Shown here: positions 1 to 7,717 of the stretch, piece after piece | Numbering within the stretch: the stretch's first letter is position 1 | Layout: the number at the start of each line of letters is the position of its first letter | Assembly: GCA_016281115.1 (NCBI GenBank) | Contig: JAEEHZ010000242.1 | Span: 1-17,396, forward strand | From: Clostridiaceae bacterium | Lineage (GTDB): Bacteria > Bacillota > Clostridia > Oscillospirales > Acutalibacteraceae | Direction of reading: 5' to 3' | Length of the DNA stretch: 17,396 nucleotides | The notes under the pieces: generated by a model | Told to the model about the DNA's origin: nothing | Database searches by the model: none | The model's input: only the letters and a program-made list of their open reading frames with translations | Program-made: the position numbers and the translations under genes

Positions 1-34
1 CGCCTATAATGGTGTCTTTTGTAATTTCAGTCAT
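1..34 (-). CDS. DUF1858-like protein, N-terminal fragment
   Basis: Only the first eleven codons are present, read leftward from an ATG at 34 and cut by the window edge: MTEITKDTIIG. A good ribosome site (GGAGGAA, complement of 41-47) sits upstream at normal spacing, and a promoter lies further upstream (72-100). The opening resembles small DUF1858 proteins, which often start with a phrase like I-T-K-D-T-x-I-G and continue into a Cys-x-x-Cys region. That continuation is outside the window, so the family assignment rests on a short match and is tentative. The gene is divergent from the membrane-protein/kinase operon. Confidence 0.55.
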   Translation of the reverse strand, partial: MTEITKDTIIG

Positions 35-71
35 TTTAATTTCCTCCGAACACATTAATTTACAATTAAAC

Positions 72-100
72 ATTATAATACCCGAAACGCCAAATTGCAA
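72..100 (-). promoter_or_regulatory. Sigma-A type promoter for the leftward gene
   Basis: On the minus strand a -35 box TTGCAA (complement of 95-100) is followed after 17 bases by a perfect -10 box TATAAT (complement of 72-77). The predicted start is near 65, giving a leader of about 30 bases before the ATG at 34. Called by eye. Confidence 0.5.
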
Positions 101-157
101 GTATTCACGCCACAAATTTTATTTAACAAACTTAATGACTATTTTACTTAAAAGGGC

Positions 158-186
158 TTGTATTTTATTTTGAAAGCCTGTATAAT
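158..186 (+). promoter_or_regulatory. Sigma-A type promoter for the membrane-protein/kinase operon
   Basis: TTGTAT (158-163), a 17-base spacer and a perfect TATAAT (181-186). Transcription would begin near 193, about 40 bases before the ATG at 235. No other promoter-like sequence is evident before prfC ends, so this one may drive four genes. Confidence 0.6.
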
Positions 187-234
187 TGTATTAACAATGA
201 GATAATGTGAAATTTTAGCTTGGGAGAGTAAGAG

Positions 235-2037
235 ATGAGAAGAAAAATCATATCCGTTGCAGCGGTTTTAATAGTTATATTGTCTGTATTTTCATTAACT
301 GCCTTTGCAGATACCGTATTTACACTTGAGGAGCTTAATCTTGAAATAAAGACTCCGGACAGCCTTATCACCATAACACGAGATTCTAAGGAAAGCGACC
401 CTGTTTTTAAAAGCTCGGGACTTGATTATAAAACTACTCTTAAAACCCTTGAAGACGATAATGTTTACCTTTACGCTCAGTCAAACGACGGCTCATATAA
501 AATTACGGTCGGTATGGTAGAAAATGACGAAAGCCGCGGATATTACGATTTTACAACGCTGTCTTCCGACCAAAAGACAGATATTAGCGAGGCATTTAAA
601 AAACAGCCCGAATGTACAAATTGTTACACATATGAACTGAAAAACGGACAGGCATTTTTCTTTTGTCCCACATATAAATACAACGCAGGGGGCGGAACGC
701 CTATAAGCGTTGCCCAGTACATAACCATTATTAACGGACAAAGAATTACAACACAGCTTACGGTAAACGGTTCTTCTTACACAAATGAGCAGGTCAATGT
801 TCTAAAAGAAGTTGTAGACAGTATGCGCTTTACCGACATAACTGCAAAAAGCTTTGATTTTGAGAGCGTAATGCCGTATATTTATATTGCCTGCGGCGTT
901 TTTGCGGTGCTTATCATAGTTACAACAGTGCTTATTGTAAAAAGGAAACGCGCGGCAAAAAATCCCGAAAAGCAGAAACAGCCAAAATCTTCAAAATCCG
1001 AGGGCAAGGCTTCTGAATCACAGAAAAAGAAGAGAGCGGACAAGAACACTGAAAGAGCTAAAAAGACCTTGGCGTCAAAGAAGAAGAAATCCGATGGGGA
1101 TATGGCGGAGTTCTTTGAAAACACCAGCCGCTTCGGAACGCCTTCCGGGGGCGAAGAACCCGAAGAGGCGCTTGTTATAGTGGCTGACGCGGAAAAGCTC
1201 GACGAAAGCTTAAAGCATAAAAAAGAATCGGAAAAATCTCCTGATAAAAATATAGAAAACCAAGACAAAAACACGTCTGAATCTGTAAACGGATCGCCTG
1301 TTCTGAGCAAGAACACGCAAAACAAGGAGTCCGATGACAATTCTATGAATGCCATATTTGCAACGGGAGATATAAAAGCCCCGCAGAAAAATGCGCAGCC
1401 GCAAACACATCCTGCGAATATGCCTGAAGATGAAAAATCTGACGGTCAAAGCACGGAAAGTGACGATGAATTTGTTACATACGAAAGTATGGACTATGAA
1501 TTTAATGACGAAGATTTTGTAGCGGCTGAGGGCAGCAATGCAGAAATACCGGGTGATAACGCAGGCATAACCGAAAAAACCGAAAAGCTTGATTTGCCGA
1601 AGCAGCAGGAGGAGCCGCTCGCAAACGTAAATGTAGATGTGATAAACGACGAGCCTATAAAGCCGGAGGACATAGATTTCAGCTTGTTTGAGAATACTCC
1701 GCACGCACCGTCTTCAAAGCCGCTGAGAGCGCATACGGGCGTTACCGCTACATATAGAAGAGAGGCACGTCCTTCCGCTGCTAATGCGCATACCTCAAAT
1801 GAAACAAGAACTTTTGAAGTTCCTCAAAAACCGGCGCAACAGAAAACCAAAACCGAGCAAAAAACATCTCAGAATCCGGCTCTTAAAGTGTTAAAAGCTA
1901 TCGGCGGCGCAATTGCCGGAATAGGACTTCTTCTCTTGTATCTTGTTACGTTGCCGTTTACATCGGGAAAGAATAAAAATAACGGTTCAAAAAACCCTCA
2001 ACAGAAACCTCAAAACAACCGAAATGCTCGCAGATAA
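235..2037 (+). CDS. Uncharacterised secreted-head membrane protein with long charged linker
   Basis: I do not recognise the family. The 600-residue product has a signal peptide (about 1-25, ending AFA), then a probable extracytoplasmic domain (26-212) with cysteines at 127, 130 and 144. A membrane segment follows (213-235), capped by KRKR, which implies the rest faces the cytoplasm. Residues 240-550 are low-complexity: Lys/Ser/Glu-rich, then increasingly acidic, with a tyrosine cluster around Tyr416 and Tyr421. A second hydrophobic helix (about 553-575) precedes a basic Asn/Gln-rich tail. The start is supported by GGGAGAG at 222-228. It is the first gene of an operon, 19 bases before the CapA-like gene, so a role with that polysaccharide-control pair is plausible (inference). 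The acidic tyrosines could be kinase targets. Confidence 0.85.
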   Translation: MRRKIISVAAVLIVILSVFSLTAFADTVFTLEELNLEIKTPDSLITITRDSKESDPVFKSSGLDYKTTLKTLEDDNVYLYAQSNDGSYKITVGMVENDESRGYYDFTTLSSDQKTDISEAFKKQPECTNCYTYELKNGQAFFFCPTYKYNAGGGTPISVAQYITIINGQRITTQLTVNGSSYTNEQVNVLKEVVDSMRFTDITAKSFDFESVMPYIYIACGVFAVLIIVTTVLIVKRKRAAKNPEKQKQPKSSKSEGKASESQKKKRADKNTERAKKTLASKKKKSDGDMAEFFENTSRFGTPSGGEEPEEALVIVADAEKLDESLKHKKESEKSPDKNIENQDKNTSESVNGSPVLSKNTQNKESDDNSMNAIFATGDIKAPQKNAQPQTHPANMPEDEKSDGQSTESDDEFVTYESMDYEFNDEDFVAAEGSNAEIPGDNAGITEKTEKLDLPKQQEEPLANVNVDVINDEPIKPEDIDFSLFENTPHAPSSKPLRAHTGVTATYRREARPSAANAHTSNETRTFEVPQKPAQQKTKTEQKTSQNPALKVLKAIGGAIAGIGLLLLYLVTLPFTSGKNKNNGSKNPQQKPQNNRNARR

Positions 2038-2056
2038 GCATTGGAGGAATTGATAT

Positions 2057-2791
2057 ATGTTTAAAAGGCAATTTGTTATAAAAGATTATTTGAATATGCT
2101 GTTGGCACACTTGAAGCTTATAGTTATTCTTCCGTTTGTGTGTGCCCTGCTGTCATATACATATACGGTTTTTCTTGTAACCCCGACATATACTTCAAGC
2201 ATGCTCGTATATGTAAAGAATACAGATGCCGCATCCGCTGACGACAGCGATTATTATCGTTACAGCAGCGGCACTTCATCAGGCCCAAGAGTAAACTCTT
2301 ACAGTATGTCCGCTTCGGCACAGATTGCCGCTACCTGTGCGCTTCTCTTTAAAACAGACAGGTTTATGACAAATGTTTTGACCGATGAAGAACTGGAAAC
2401 GGAGAGAACATATTCTCCCGGAGGAATAAAGGCCTCAGCGAGATTTGAAAGCGTAAACGATACCCAGATATTGAGGGTAAGCATTACACTTACCAGTGCA
2501 AAGGATACCGCACAGATACTAAAGGCTATATACCGTCAATCGGAGAATTATTATAAAGATTATTTTCCTACGGGACAGATATTTATGGTGGAAGAACCCG
2601 TAACACCTTTAGCTCCCGGTACCCCTAACGTAAGCCAGAACATAATTTACGGCTTTGGAGCAGGTTTGGTTGTTGCAGTCGGTATCGCGTTGCTTATAGG
2701 CTTTATTGATACTACGGTAAAATCGGGCGAAGATCTCTACAAAATATACGATATACCCGTGTTTGCGGAGATCATAGATACAAACTATTAA
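2057..2791 (+). CDS. CapA/Wzz-type polysaccharide chain-length protein, kinase activator
   Basis: This 244-residue membrane protein matches the Gram-positive CapA/YveK type of polysaccharide co-polymerase. The N-terminus (about 1-19) is cytoplasmic, TM1 spans about 20-41, an extracytoplasmic domain runs to about 190, and a Pro-rich stretch (PVTPLAPGTPN, 181-191) leads into TM2 (about 196-217). A short cytoplasmic tail follows (218-244), ending in the typical KIYDIPVFAEI phrase. In this family the tail binds and activates the separate tyrosine kinase, encoded 18 bases downstream. A GGAGG at 2043-2047 supports the ATG. The family controls export and length of capsule or exopolysaccharide. No polymerase, flippase or glycosyltransferase genes are seen nearby, so the glycan is unknown. 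Confidence 0.88.
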   Translation: MFKRQFVIKDYLNMLLAHLKLIVILPFVCALLSYTYTVFLVTPTYTSSMLVYVKNTDAASADDSDYYRYSSGTSSGPRVNSYSMSASAQIAATCALLFKTDRFMTNVLTDEELETERTYSPGGIKASARFESVNDTQILRVSITLTSAKDTAQILKAIYRQSENYYKDYFPTGQIFMVEEPVTPLAPGTPNVSQNIIYGFGAGLVVAVGIALLIGFIDTTVKSGEDLYKIYDIPVFAEIIDTNY

Positions 2792-2809
2792 ACATAAGGA
2801 GGCACAGCT

Positions 2810-3556
2810 GTGAATTTATATGATTTAAAGCTATTTCAGCAAAAGCTGATGAAAAGCCGCGTAACCGAAAACAGTGATAAGTCCAAGAATATTCTTATAA
2901 ATAATGACAAGTTCGCTGTTGTTGAGGCTTATAAGATCGCAAGGTCTAACCTTATGTTTGCCGTTGCGGCAAAAAACAACAAATTTGTCGTGTTTACAAG
3001 CTATAATAAGGGTGAAGGAAAAAGTACGTCTATAACCAATATGGCTATTTCCATTTCTAAAATGGGAGTAAAGGTATTGCTTGTAGATGCCGATATGCGT
3101 AAGCCCAATATTCATAACCTGTTAAAATTGAAAAACGATATAGGTCTTTCAGAGCTTTTAGGTAAATTTAAAACGACCGATGAAGTAATAAAGAAAGATA
3201 TTTTGCCTAACCTGGATGTAATTACCGCAGGCACCATACCGCCGAACCCTTCAGAGCTTTTGGGCTCGCAGCAGCTTGAGTATGAGTTTAAGAAATTTGA
3301 AAAAATGTACGATTTTGTTCTCATAGACTCGCCTCCGATAGGCATAGTTACAGACGCACTCATGCTGAAAGATCAGGTTGCGGGCTATGTGCTTGTGATA
3401 AGAGAACAACACACATCACATAACGATATAGCAAAGCTTTTAAGTTCACTTGAGCTTGCAGAGACGTCAGCGCTCGGTTTTATAAAAATAGGTTGTGTTC
3501 AAAAAGACAAAAAATATTACAACAGATACTATAACAGATATAAATACGGATATTAA
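2810..3556 (+). CDS. CapB/CpsD-type bacterial tyrosine kinase (BY-kinase)
   Basis: A 248-residue cytoplasmic P-loop kinase that autophosphorylates tyrosine and works with the preceding CapA-like protein. Visible features are an N-terminal EAYKIARSNLMF segment (about 39-50, the family's EAYR-type interaction helix), Walker A NKGEGKST (66-73), Walker A' LLVDADMRKP (90-99), Walker B VLIDSPP (170-176), and a tail with seven tyrosines in the last 13 residues. The tail is the expected autophosphorylation cluster. The start is GTG, set by AAGGAGG at 2796-2802 with seven bases of spacing. The cognate PHP-type phosphatase (CpsB/YwqE) is not encoded nearby. ParA/MinD-like proteins share the fold, but the tyrosine tail and the neighbour make BY-kinase the clear choice. 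Confidence 0.93.
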   Translation: MNLYDLKLFQQKLMKSRVTENSDKSKNILINNDKFAVVEAYKIARSNLMFAVAAKNNKFVVFTSYNKGEGKSTSITNMAISISKMGVKVLLVDADMRKPNIHNLLKLKNDIGLSELLGKFKTTDEVIKKDILPNLDVITAGTIPPNPSELLGSQQLEYEFKKFEKMYDFVLIDSPPIGIVTDALMLKDQVAGYVLVIREQHTSHNDIAKLLSSLELAETSALGFIKIGCVQKDKKYYNRYYNRYKYGY

Positions 3557-3596
3557 TACGTGTAAATAAGATAACTCCACGAAAGGAAAAACAAGA

Positions 3597-5210
3597 TTGG
3601 AAGCTTTAACCCCCACGCAAACTCAAATTAAAACAGAGATAGAAAAAAGGCGTACCTTCGCGATAATTTCGCACCCCGATGCCGGAAAGACCACGCTCAC
3701 CGAAAAGCTTTTGCTTTACGGCGGTGCCATAAATCTTGCGGGCTCGGTAAAAGGCAAAAAGACAGCCAAACACGCCGTTTCAGACTGGATGGAAATAGAA
3801 AAACAAAGAGGTATATCGGTCACAAGCTCTGTTTTGCAGTTTAAATATAACGATTGCTGTATAAATATTCTCGATACTCCGGGACACCAGGATTTCTCGG
3901 AGGATACCTACCGCACTCTGATGGCGGCAGACTCGGCGGTTATGGTAATTGATGCGTCAAAAGGTGTTGAGGCGCAAACAATAAAGCTTTTTAAGGTTTG
4001 TTTGCTCAGAAAAATCCCCATTATCACGTTCATTAATAAAATGGATCGTGACTCCAAAAACCCGTTTGAGCTTTTAGAGGATATTGAAAATGTGCTGGGA
4101 ATAAACACCTGCCCCGTAAACTGGCCTATCGGTTCGGGTAAGGAATTTAAGGGCGTTTATGACAGGGACAGCAGAAATCTGCTCCTTTTTACCGCAAATA
4201 ACGGACAAAAAGAAGTAGAGGAGAATATTATTTCAGTAGACAGCCCGAATATTTCCGATTATATAGACGAGTATCAGTTAAAGGATTTTTATGATGATAT
4301 AAGCTTACTTGAAGGAGCAGGCGACAGCTTTGACCTTCAGGCCGTGAGAGACGGAAAACTGACGCCCGTATTTTTCGGTTCGGCTCTTACAAATTTCGGC
4401 GTGCAGCCGTTTTTGGAGAGATTTCTTGATATAACCACTCCGCCTCTGCCCAGAGAATCCGATATAGGGATAATCGACCCTGTGGGATCGCCTTTTTCTG
4501 CTTTTGTGTTTAAAATACAGGCAAATATGAACAAAGCCCACCGAGACAGAATAGCCTTTATGCGTATTTGCTCGGGCAAATTTGAAAAAGACACGGAAGT
4601 GTATCACGTGCAGGGAGAGCGAAAAATGAAGCTTTCGCAGCCGCAACAGCTCATGGCGCAGGACAGAGAAATAGTTACCGAGGCATATGCAGGGGATATT
4701 ATAGGCGTTTTTGACCCGGGTATTTTCTCAATAGGCGACACGGTATGTATGCCTTCGGAAAAGTTCAAATACAGAGGAATACCCACGTTTGCCCCAGAAC
4801 ATTTTGCCATCGTGCGCCAAAAGGACACTATGAAGCGCAAGCAGTTTGTGAAAGGCACTACCCAAATAGCACAGGAGGGTGCAATACAGATATTCAGGGA
4901 GCTCGACGCCGGTATGGAAGAGGTGTATGTGGGCGTTGTAGGCACACTGCAGTTTGATGTTCTCAAATATCGCCTTAACAATGAATATAATGTAGAGATA
5001 ATTATGGAGGGTCTGCCTTACAAGTTTATAAGATGGATTAAAAATAGAGATTTAGATGTTAAAAAGCTCGATTTAGCTTCCGATACAAAAAGAATAGAGG
5101 ATATGCGCGGAAATAAGCTTCTGCTTTTTACAAGTATGTGGAGTATAGATTGGGCGCTTGAACACAATAAAGACCTGCAGCTTGAAGAATTCGGGACCGC
5201 CGAGTTTTAA
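3597..5210 (+). CDS. prfC: Peptide chain release factor 3
   Basis: RF3 is a translational GTPase that recycles RF1/RF2 from the ribosome after termination. The 537-residue product, about the usual length, has all the GTPase motifs: G1 SHPDAGKTT (25-33), G2 RGISVTSS (71-78), G3 DTPGHQD (93-99), G4 NKMD (147-150) and G5 GSA (261-263). It then has the EF-G-like domain II and the RF3 C-terminal domain. The segment GGAINLAGSVKGKKTAKHAVSDW is kept; this motif separates RF3 from EF-G and tetracycline-resistance proteins. The likely start is TTG at 3597 with a modest AAAGGA site (3582-3587); no ATG lies in frame before the G1 motif. It begins 40 bases after the kinase gene, with no terminator between, so it is probably co-transcribed. 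Confidence 0.96.
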   Translation: MEALTPTQTQIKTEIEKRRTFAIISHPDAGKTTLTEKLLLYGGAINLAGSVKGKKTAKHAVSDWMEIEKQRGISVTSSVLQFKYNDCCINILDTPGHQDFSEDTYRTLMAADSAVMVIDASKGVEAQTIKLFKVCLLRKIPIITFINKMDRDSKNPFELLEDIENVLGINTCPVNWPIGSGKEFKGVYDRDSRNLLLFTANNGQKEVEENIISVDSPNISDYIDEYQLKDFYDDISLLEGAGDSFDLQAVRDGKLTPVFFGSALTNFGVQPFLERFLDITTPPLPRESDIGIIDPVGSPFSAFVFKIQANMNKAHRDRIAFMRICSGKFEKDTEVYHVQGERKMKLSQPQQLMAQDREIVTEAYAGDIIGVFDPGIFSIGDTVCMPSEKFKYRGIPTFAPEHFAIVRQKDTMKRKQFVKGTTQIAQEGAIQIFRELDAGMEEVYVGVVGTLQFDVLKYRLNNEYNVEIIMEGLPYKFIRWIKNRDLDVKKLDLASDTKRIEDMRGNKLLLFTSMWSIDWALEHNKDLQLEEFGTAEF

Positions 5211-5230
5211 GCCGGCTAAAAAGAATTTGC

Positions 5231-5284
5231 GGATAATAATGTGAGAAAAAATTGAAAAATAAAAAAAAGCTTGAATTATTATCC
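5231..5284. repeat. 10-bp inverted repeat flanking the protease -35 box
   Basis: GGATAATAAT (5231-5240) is repeated inverted as ATTATTATCC (5275-5284), with a 34-base A-rich spacer. The right arm overlaps the -35 region of the predicted protease promoter, so it could be an operator. There is no T-run, so it does not look like a prfC terminator. The arms are AT-rich and chance is possible. Confidence 0.4.
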
Positions 5285-5299
5285 AAAATATGTTAAAGT
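5271..5299 (+). promoter_or_regulatory. Extended -10 promoter of the dockerin-protease gene
   Basis: TTGAAT (5271-5276), a 17-base spacer and TAAAGT (5294-5299), preceded by TG one base upstream (5291-5292), an extended -10 arrangement. Transcription would start near 5306, which places the ATG at 5306 at the very 5' end of the message and supports the later start at 5351. Confidence 0.5.
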
Positions 5300-5350
5300 A
5301 ATCACATGAGGATTATTTTAGCCTTCTATGTTTCCAAAGGAGGAAATGTT

Positions 5351-7648
5351 ATGAGAAATACAAGACGAATCATCAGTGTGGTAATAGCTTTGATGTTGGT
5401 ACTCAGCGCTTTTTGCTCTGTTTCGGCTTTTGCCGAAGAAAAAAGCACAGATCGCGCCATGGGACGCATTTATGTAGACAATGCTGCGTCAGGCGGATAT
5501 GCTTTGGAAGAGCAGGACGGTGTTTTTGTATCAAGAATGGCAAAAACAGTATCTTATCCCGCAAGTTACAGCTCTGTGGATAAGGGATATATTACTCCCG
5601 TTAAGCATCAGGGAGATTACGGTACATGTTGGGCACACGGCGCTGCTGCCTCTGCAGAAGCAAGCCTTATCAAGAACAACAATTTCTCTAAAACAACCAA
5701 CTTGTCCGAATTGCATCTTTCATATTATATGTACAACAAAGCCTTTGACCCGCTTAATCTCTTAAACGGAGACAGCACGGTTATCGGAAGCAGATATGCA
5801 AGATATTACAGTTTCTTGGATATAGGCGGTTCCAACAGCTTTACGCCATTTACACTTGCCCGCTGGACAGGTCTTGTAGATGAAGGCAAGCACACAGACT
5901 TTGCCTATGAAAAGGCTAACAGCTATTATACCGTTTCAGATACGGCTTCCGCGTATAAATACGATGCAGCCCACCTTACAGAAGCATATTGGGTATCGCC
6001 TGAAGATAAAGACGATATGAAATATATGATAACTAACTACGGTGCCGGTACGATTGCGTATTACCACGACGATTATTACATCAACGATAACACAAACGCT
6101 TATTATTACAGCGGCACAAACTATCCTAACCACGAGGTTACGGTTGTAGGCTGGGACGATAACTATTCTAAAAAGAACTTTAAGAGAACTCCTTTGAATG
6201 ACGGCGCTTGGCTCGTTAAAAACAGCTGGGGAACTTCATGGGGCAATAACGGATATTTCTGGCTTTCTTATGAAGATACGTCTCTTTGCTCTGACGTAGC
6301 ATCTTTCTATGCTTTTGAGTCTAACAAGAATTACGACAACAACTATCAGTATGACGGCTCAAGCGTTTATGAGTACGATGAAGAGGACAACGGCGGTTTG
6401 GAAGCAAATATGTTCGTTGCCGACTCTAACGAGTACCTCAAGGCTGTTTCTTTCTGGACAGCACAGCAAAATGTCAGCTATTCCATTCAGGTTTATACCG
6501 GAGTTGTAGGAACATCAAACCCCACAAACGGAACAGCTGCCCTTAAAAAAGAGATCACAGGTGTAGAGACCTATGCAGGCTATCACACAATCAAGCTTCC
6601 TTCAAGCGTTTATTTGAGCGCGGGCGAGAGATATTCCGTTGTAATAAGACTTTCCGCAAACAATGCCGAAAAGACATATTTCTTTGTTGATAAGTCAGAC
6701 TCAAGCGCTGAATGGATAGTATTTACAAACAGTGGTTCTGCAGGCCAGTCTTTGTTCTGCAATGCTACAAGCAACAGCTGGACAGATAAAGGCTCCCGCG
6801 GCATTAATTACCGTATAAAGGCTTTCACCGATGAAGCCGCCGGCAGCAATATAGATAATTCGATAAATGAGTCTGACAGCGATTATTATTACATCACTTC
6901 GGATGTTGACAGCGACTTTTGGTGGAACAACTGGTTTGACAACCAAGACAGCACACCTGAGTTTTCTAAAGTACAAGATACCTCTTTGCTTAAAGACGGT
7001 GATAAGATAGTTCTTTATAACGAGGCTACTCTTTCAGCTGTAATGCCCTCAATGGCAGAAGGCAGAAAAGACGTTCTCGATATGATGAAATCCGAAGCGT
7101 ATGATTTTATTGATGAGCTCTTATGGACAGTAAGAATAGAGAACGATAACCTCTATCTCGAATCTCCCGACGGAATGAGAATGACCGCTTACGATAAAAA
7201 TACAATAGGTCTTGAGAAAGCCGGAAACACCATTGAGCTCAAGTCTAATGACAACGGTTCTTACTATGTTTACGCTACGGGAACACAGAGATATCTCAAA
7301 TACAACTCAACAATAAGAGGCTTCCGCTTCTACAAGTCTTCCGACAAAAACGCTGTATTTTCAATTTATAAGCAGGCAGAAAAAACCTCCGCACAGTCTA
7401 AATCAAGAGTTATGCACTATGGCGACGTTACCTGCGACGGCGAAGTTACAATGCTTGACGTTGTAGCAGTTCAGAGACTTATTGCAAATTTGGGCGACGA
7501 CACAACAAAAGCTCTTAAGATGCTTGCCGACCTCGATGCAGACGGTAACGTAGCTATGACCGACGTTGTTATAATGCAAAAGATGATAGCAGGCATGGCA
7601 ACAGAGTCTATGAGAGCAGGCAAGACAGCAACATTTGTTATGGGCTGA
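5351..7648 (+). CDS. Secreted papain-family cysteine protease with lectin-like domain and C-terminal dockerin
   Basis: The start at 5351 is chosen for its AAAGGAGG (5336-5343) and for an immediate signal peptide (1-28, ending AFA). The 765-residue protein has a peptidase C1 domain (about 75-320): oxyanion Gln87, nucleophile Cys93 in GTCWAHG, His261 in NHEVTVVGWDD and Asn291 in KNSWGTSWG, so all catalytic residues are present. A beta-rich domain (about 345-492) resembles the lectin-like domain often fused to bacterial C1 peptidases. A further domain (about 543-675, DGDKIVLYN) is not identified with confidence. Residues 691-750 form a type I-like dockerin with two loops starting at Asp692 and Asp727, both keeping Asp at positions 1, 5 and 12. 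The protease is therefore predicted to be exported and attached to a cohesin-bearing scaffold. Its substrate is unknown. It appears monocistronic. Confidence 0.93.
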   Translation: MRNTRRIISVVIALMLVLSAFCSVSAFAEEKSTDRAMGRIYVDNAASGGYALEEQDGVFVSRMAKTVSYPASYSSVDKGYITPVKHQGDYGTCWAHGAAASAEASLIKNNNFSKTTNLSELHLSYYMYNKAFDPLNLLNGDSTVIGSRYARYYSFLDIGGSNSFTPFTLARWTGLVDEGKHTDFAYEKANSYYTVSDTASAYKYDAAHLTEAYWVSPEDKDDMKYMITNYGAGTIAYYHDDYYINDNTNAYYYSGTNYPNHEVTVVGWDDNYSKKNFKRTPLNDGAWLVKNSWGTSWGNNGYFWLSYEDTSLCSDVASFYAFESNKNYDNNYQYDGSSVYEYDEEDNGGLEANMFVADSNEYLKAVSFWTAQQNVSYSIQVYTGVVGTSNPTNGTAALKKEITGVETYAGYHTIKLPSSVYLSAGERYSVVIRLSANNAEKTYFFVDKSDSSAEWIVFTNSGSAGQSLFCNATSNSWTDKGSRGINYRIKAFTDEAAGSNIDNSINESDSDYYYITSDVDSDFWWNNWFDNQDSTPEFSKVQDTSLLKDGDKIVLYNEATLSAVMPSMAEGRKDVLDMMKSEAYDFIDELLWTVRIENDNLYLESPDGMRMTAYDKNTIGLEKAGNTIELKSNDNGSYYVYATGTQRYLKYNSTIRGFRFYKSSDKNAVFSIYKQAEKTSAQSKSRVMHYGDVTCDGEVTMLDVVAVQRLIANLGDDTTKALKMLADLDADGNVAMTDVVIMQKMIAGMATESMRAGKTATFVMG

Positions 7649-7677
7649 TTGCAAATAACAGAATAGTACAAGATTTT

Positions 7678-7710
7678 GGGCTCGCGGATTATTTCCGCGA
7701 GCCCGTTTTT
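7678..7710 (+). terminator. Strong intrinsic terminator after the protease gene
   Basis: A perfect 11-bp stem (GGGCTCGCGGA, 7678-7688, with TCCGCGAGCCC, 7694-7704) and a 5-base loop are followed by G and five Ts (7706-7710). It ends the rightward protease transcript. Read leftward, the stem is followed by AAAATC rather than a T-run, so it probably works poorly for the convergent rarA transcript. Confidence 0.93.
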
Positions 7711-7717
7711 AGTTTTA

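Noticed and set aside
882..1704. Two minus-strand open frames within the membrane-protein gene
   Set aside because: Their Ser/Phe-rich and Arg/Ile-rich products are what the reverse strand of a Lys/Glu/Asp-rich coding region gives; no supporting signals.
3509..3553. Short tandem repeat at the end of the kinase gene
   Set aside because: The repeated units encode the tyrosine-rich autophosphorylation tail typical of BY-kinases, so no separate DNA element is needed.
5306..5350. Upstream ATG adding 15 residues to the protease
   Set aside because: No ribosome site precedes it, it would fall at the predicted transcript start, and the ATG at 5351 has a strong AAAGGAGG and leads directly into a signal peptide.
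7678..7704. The protease terminator as a bidirectional terminator for rarA
   Set aside because: The minus-strand stem is followed by AAAATC and not by a T-run.
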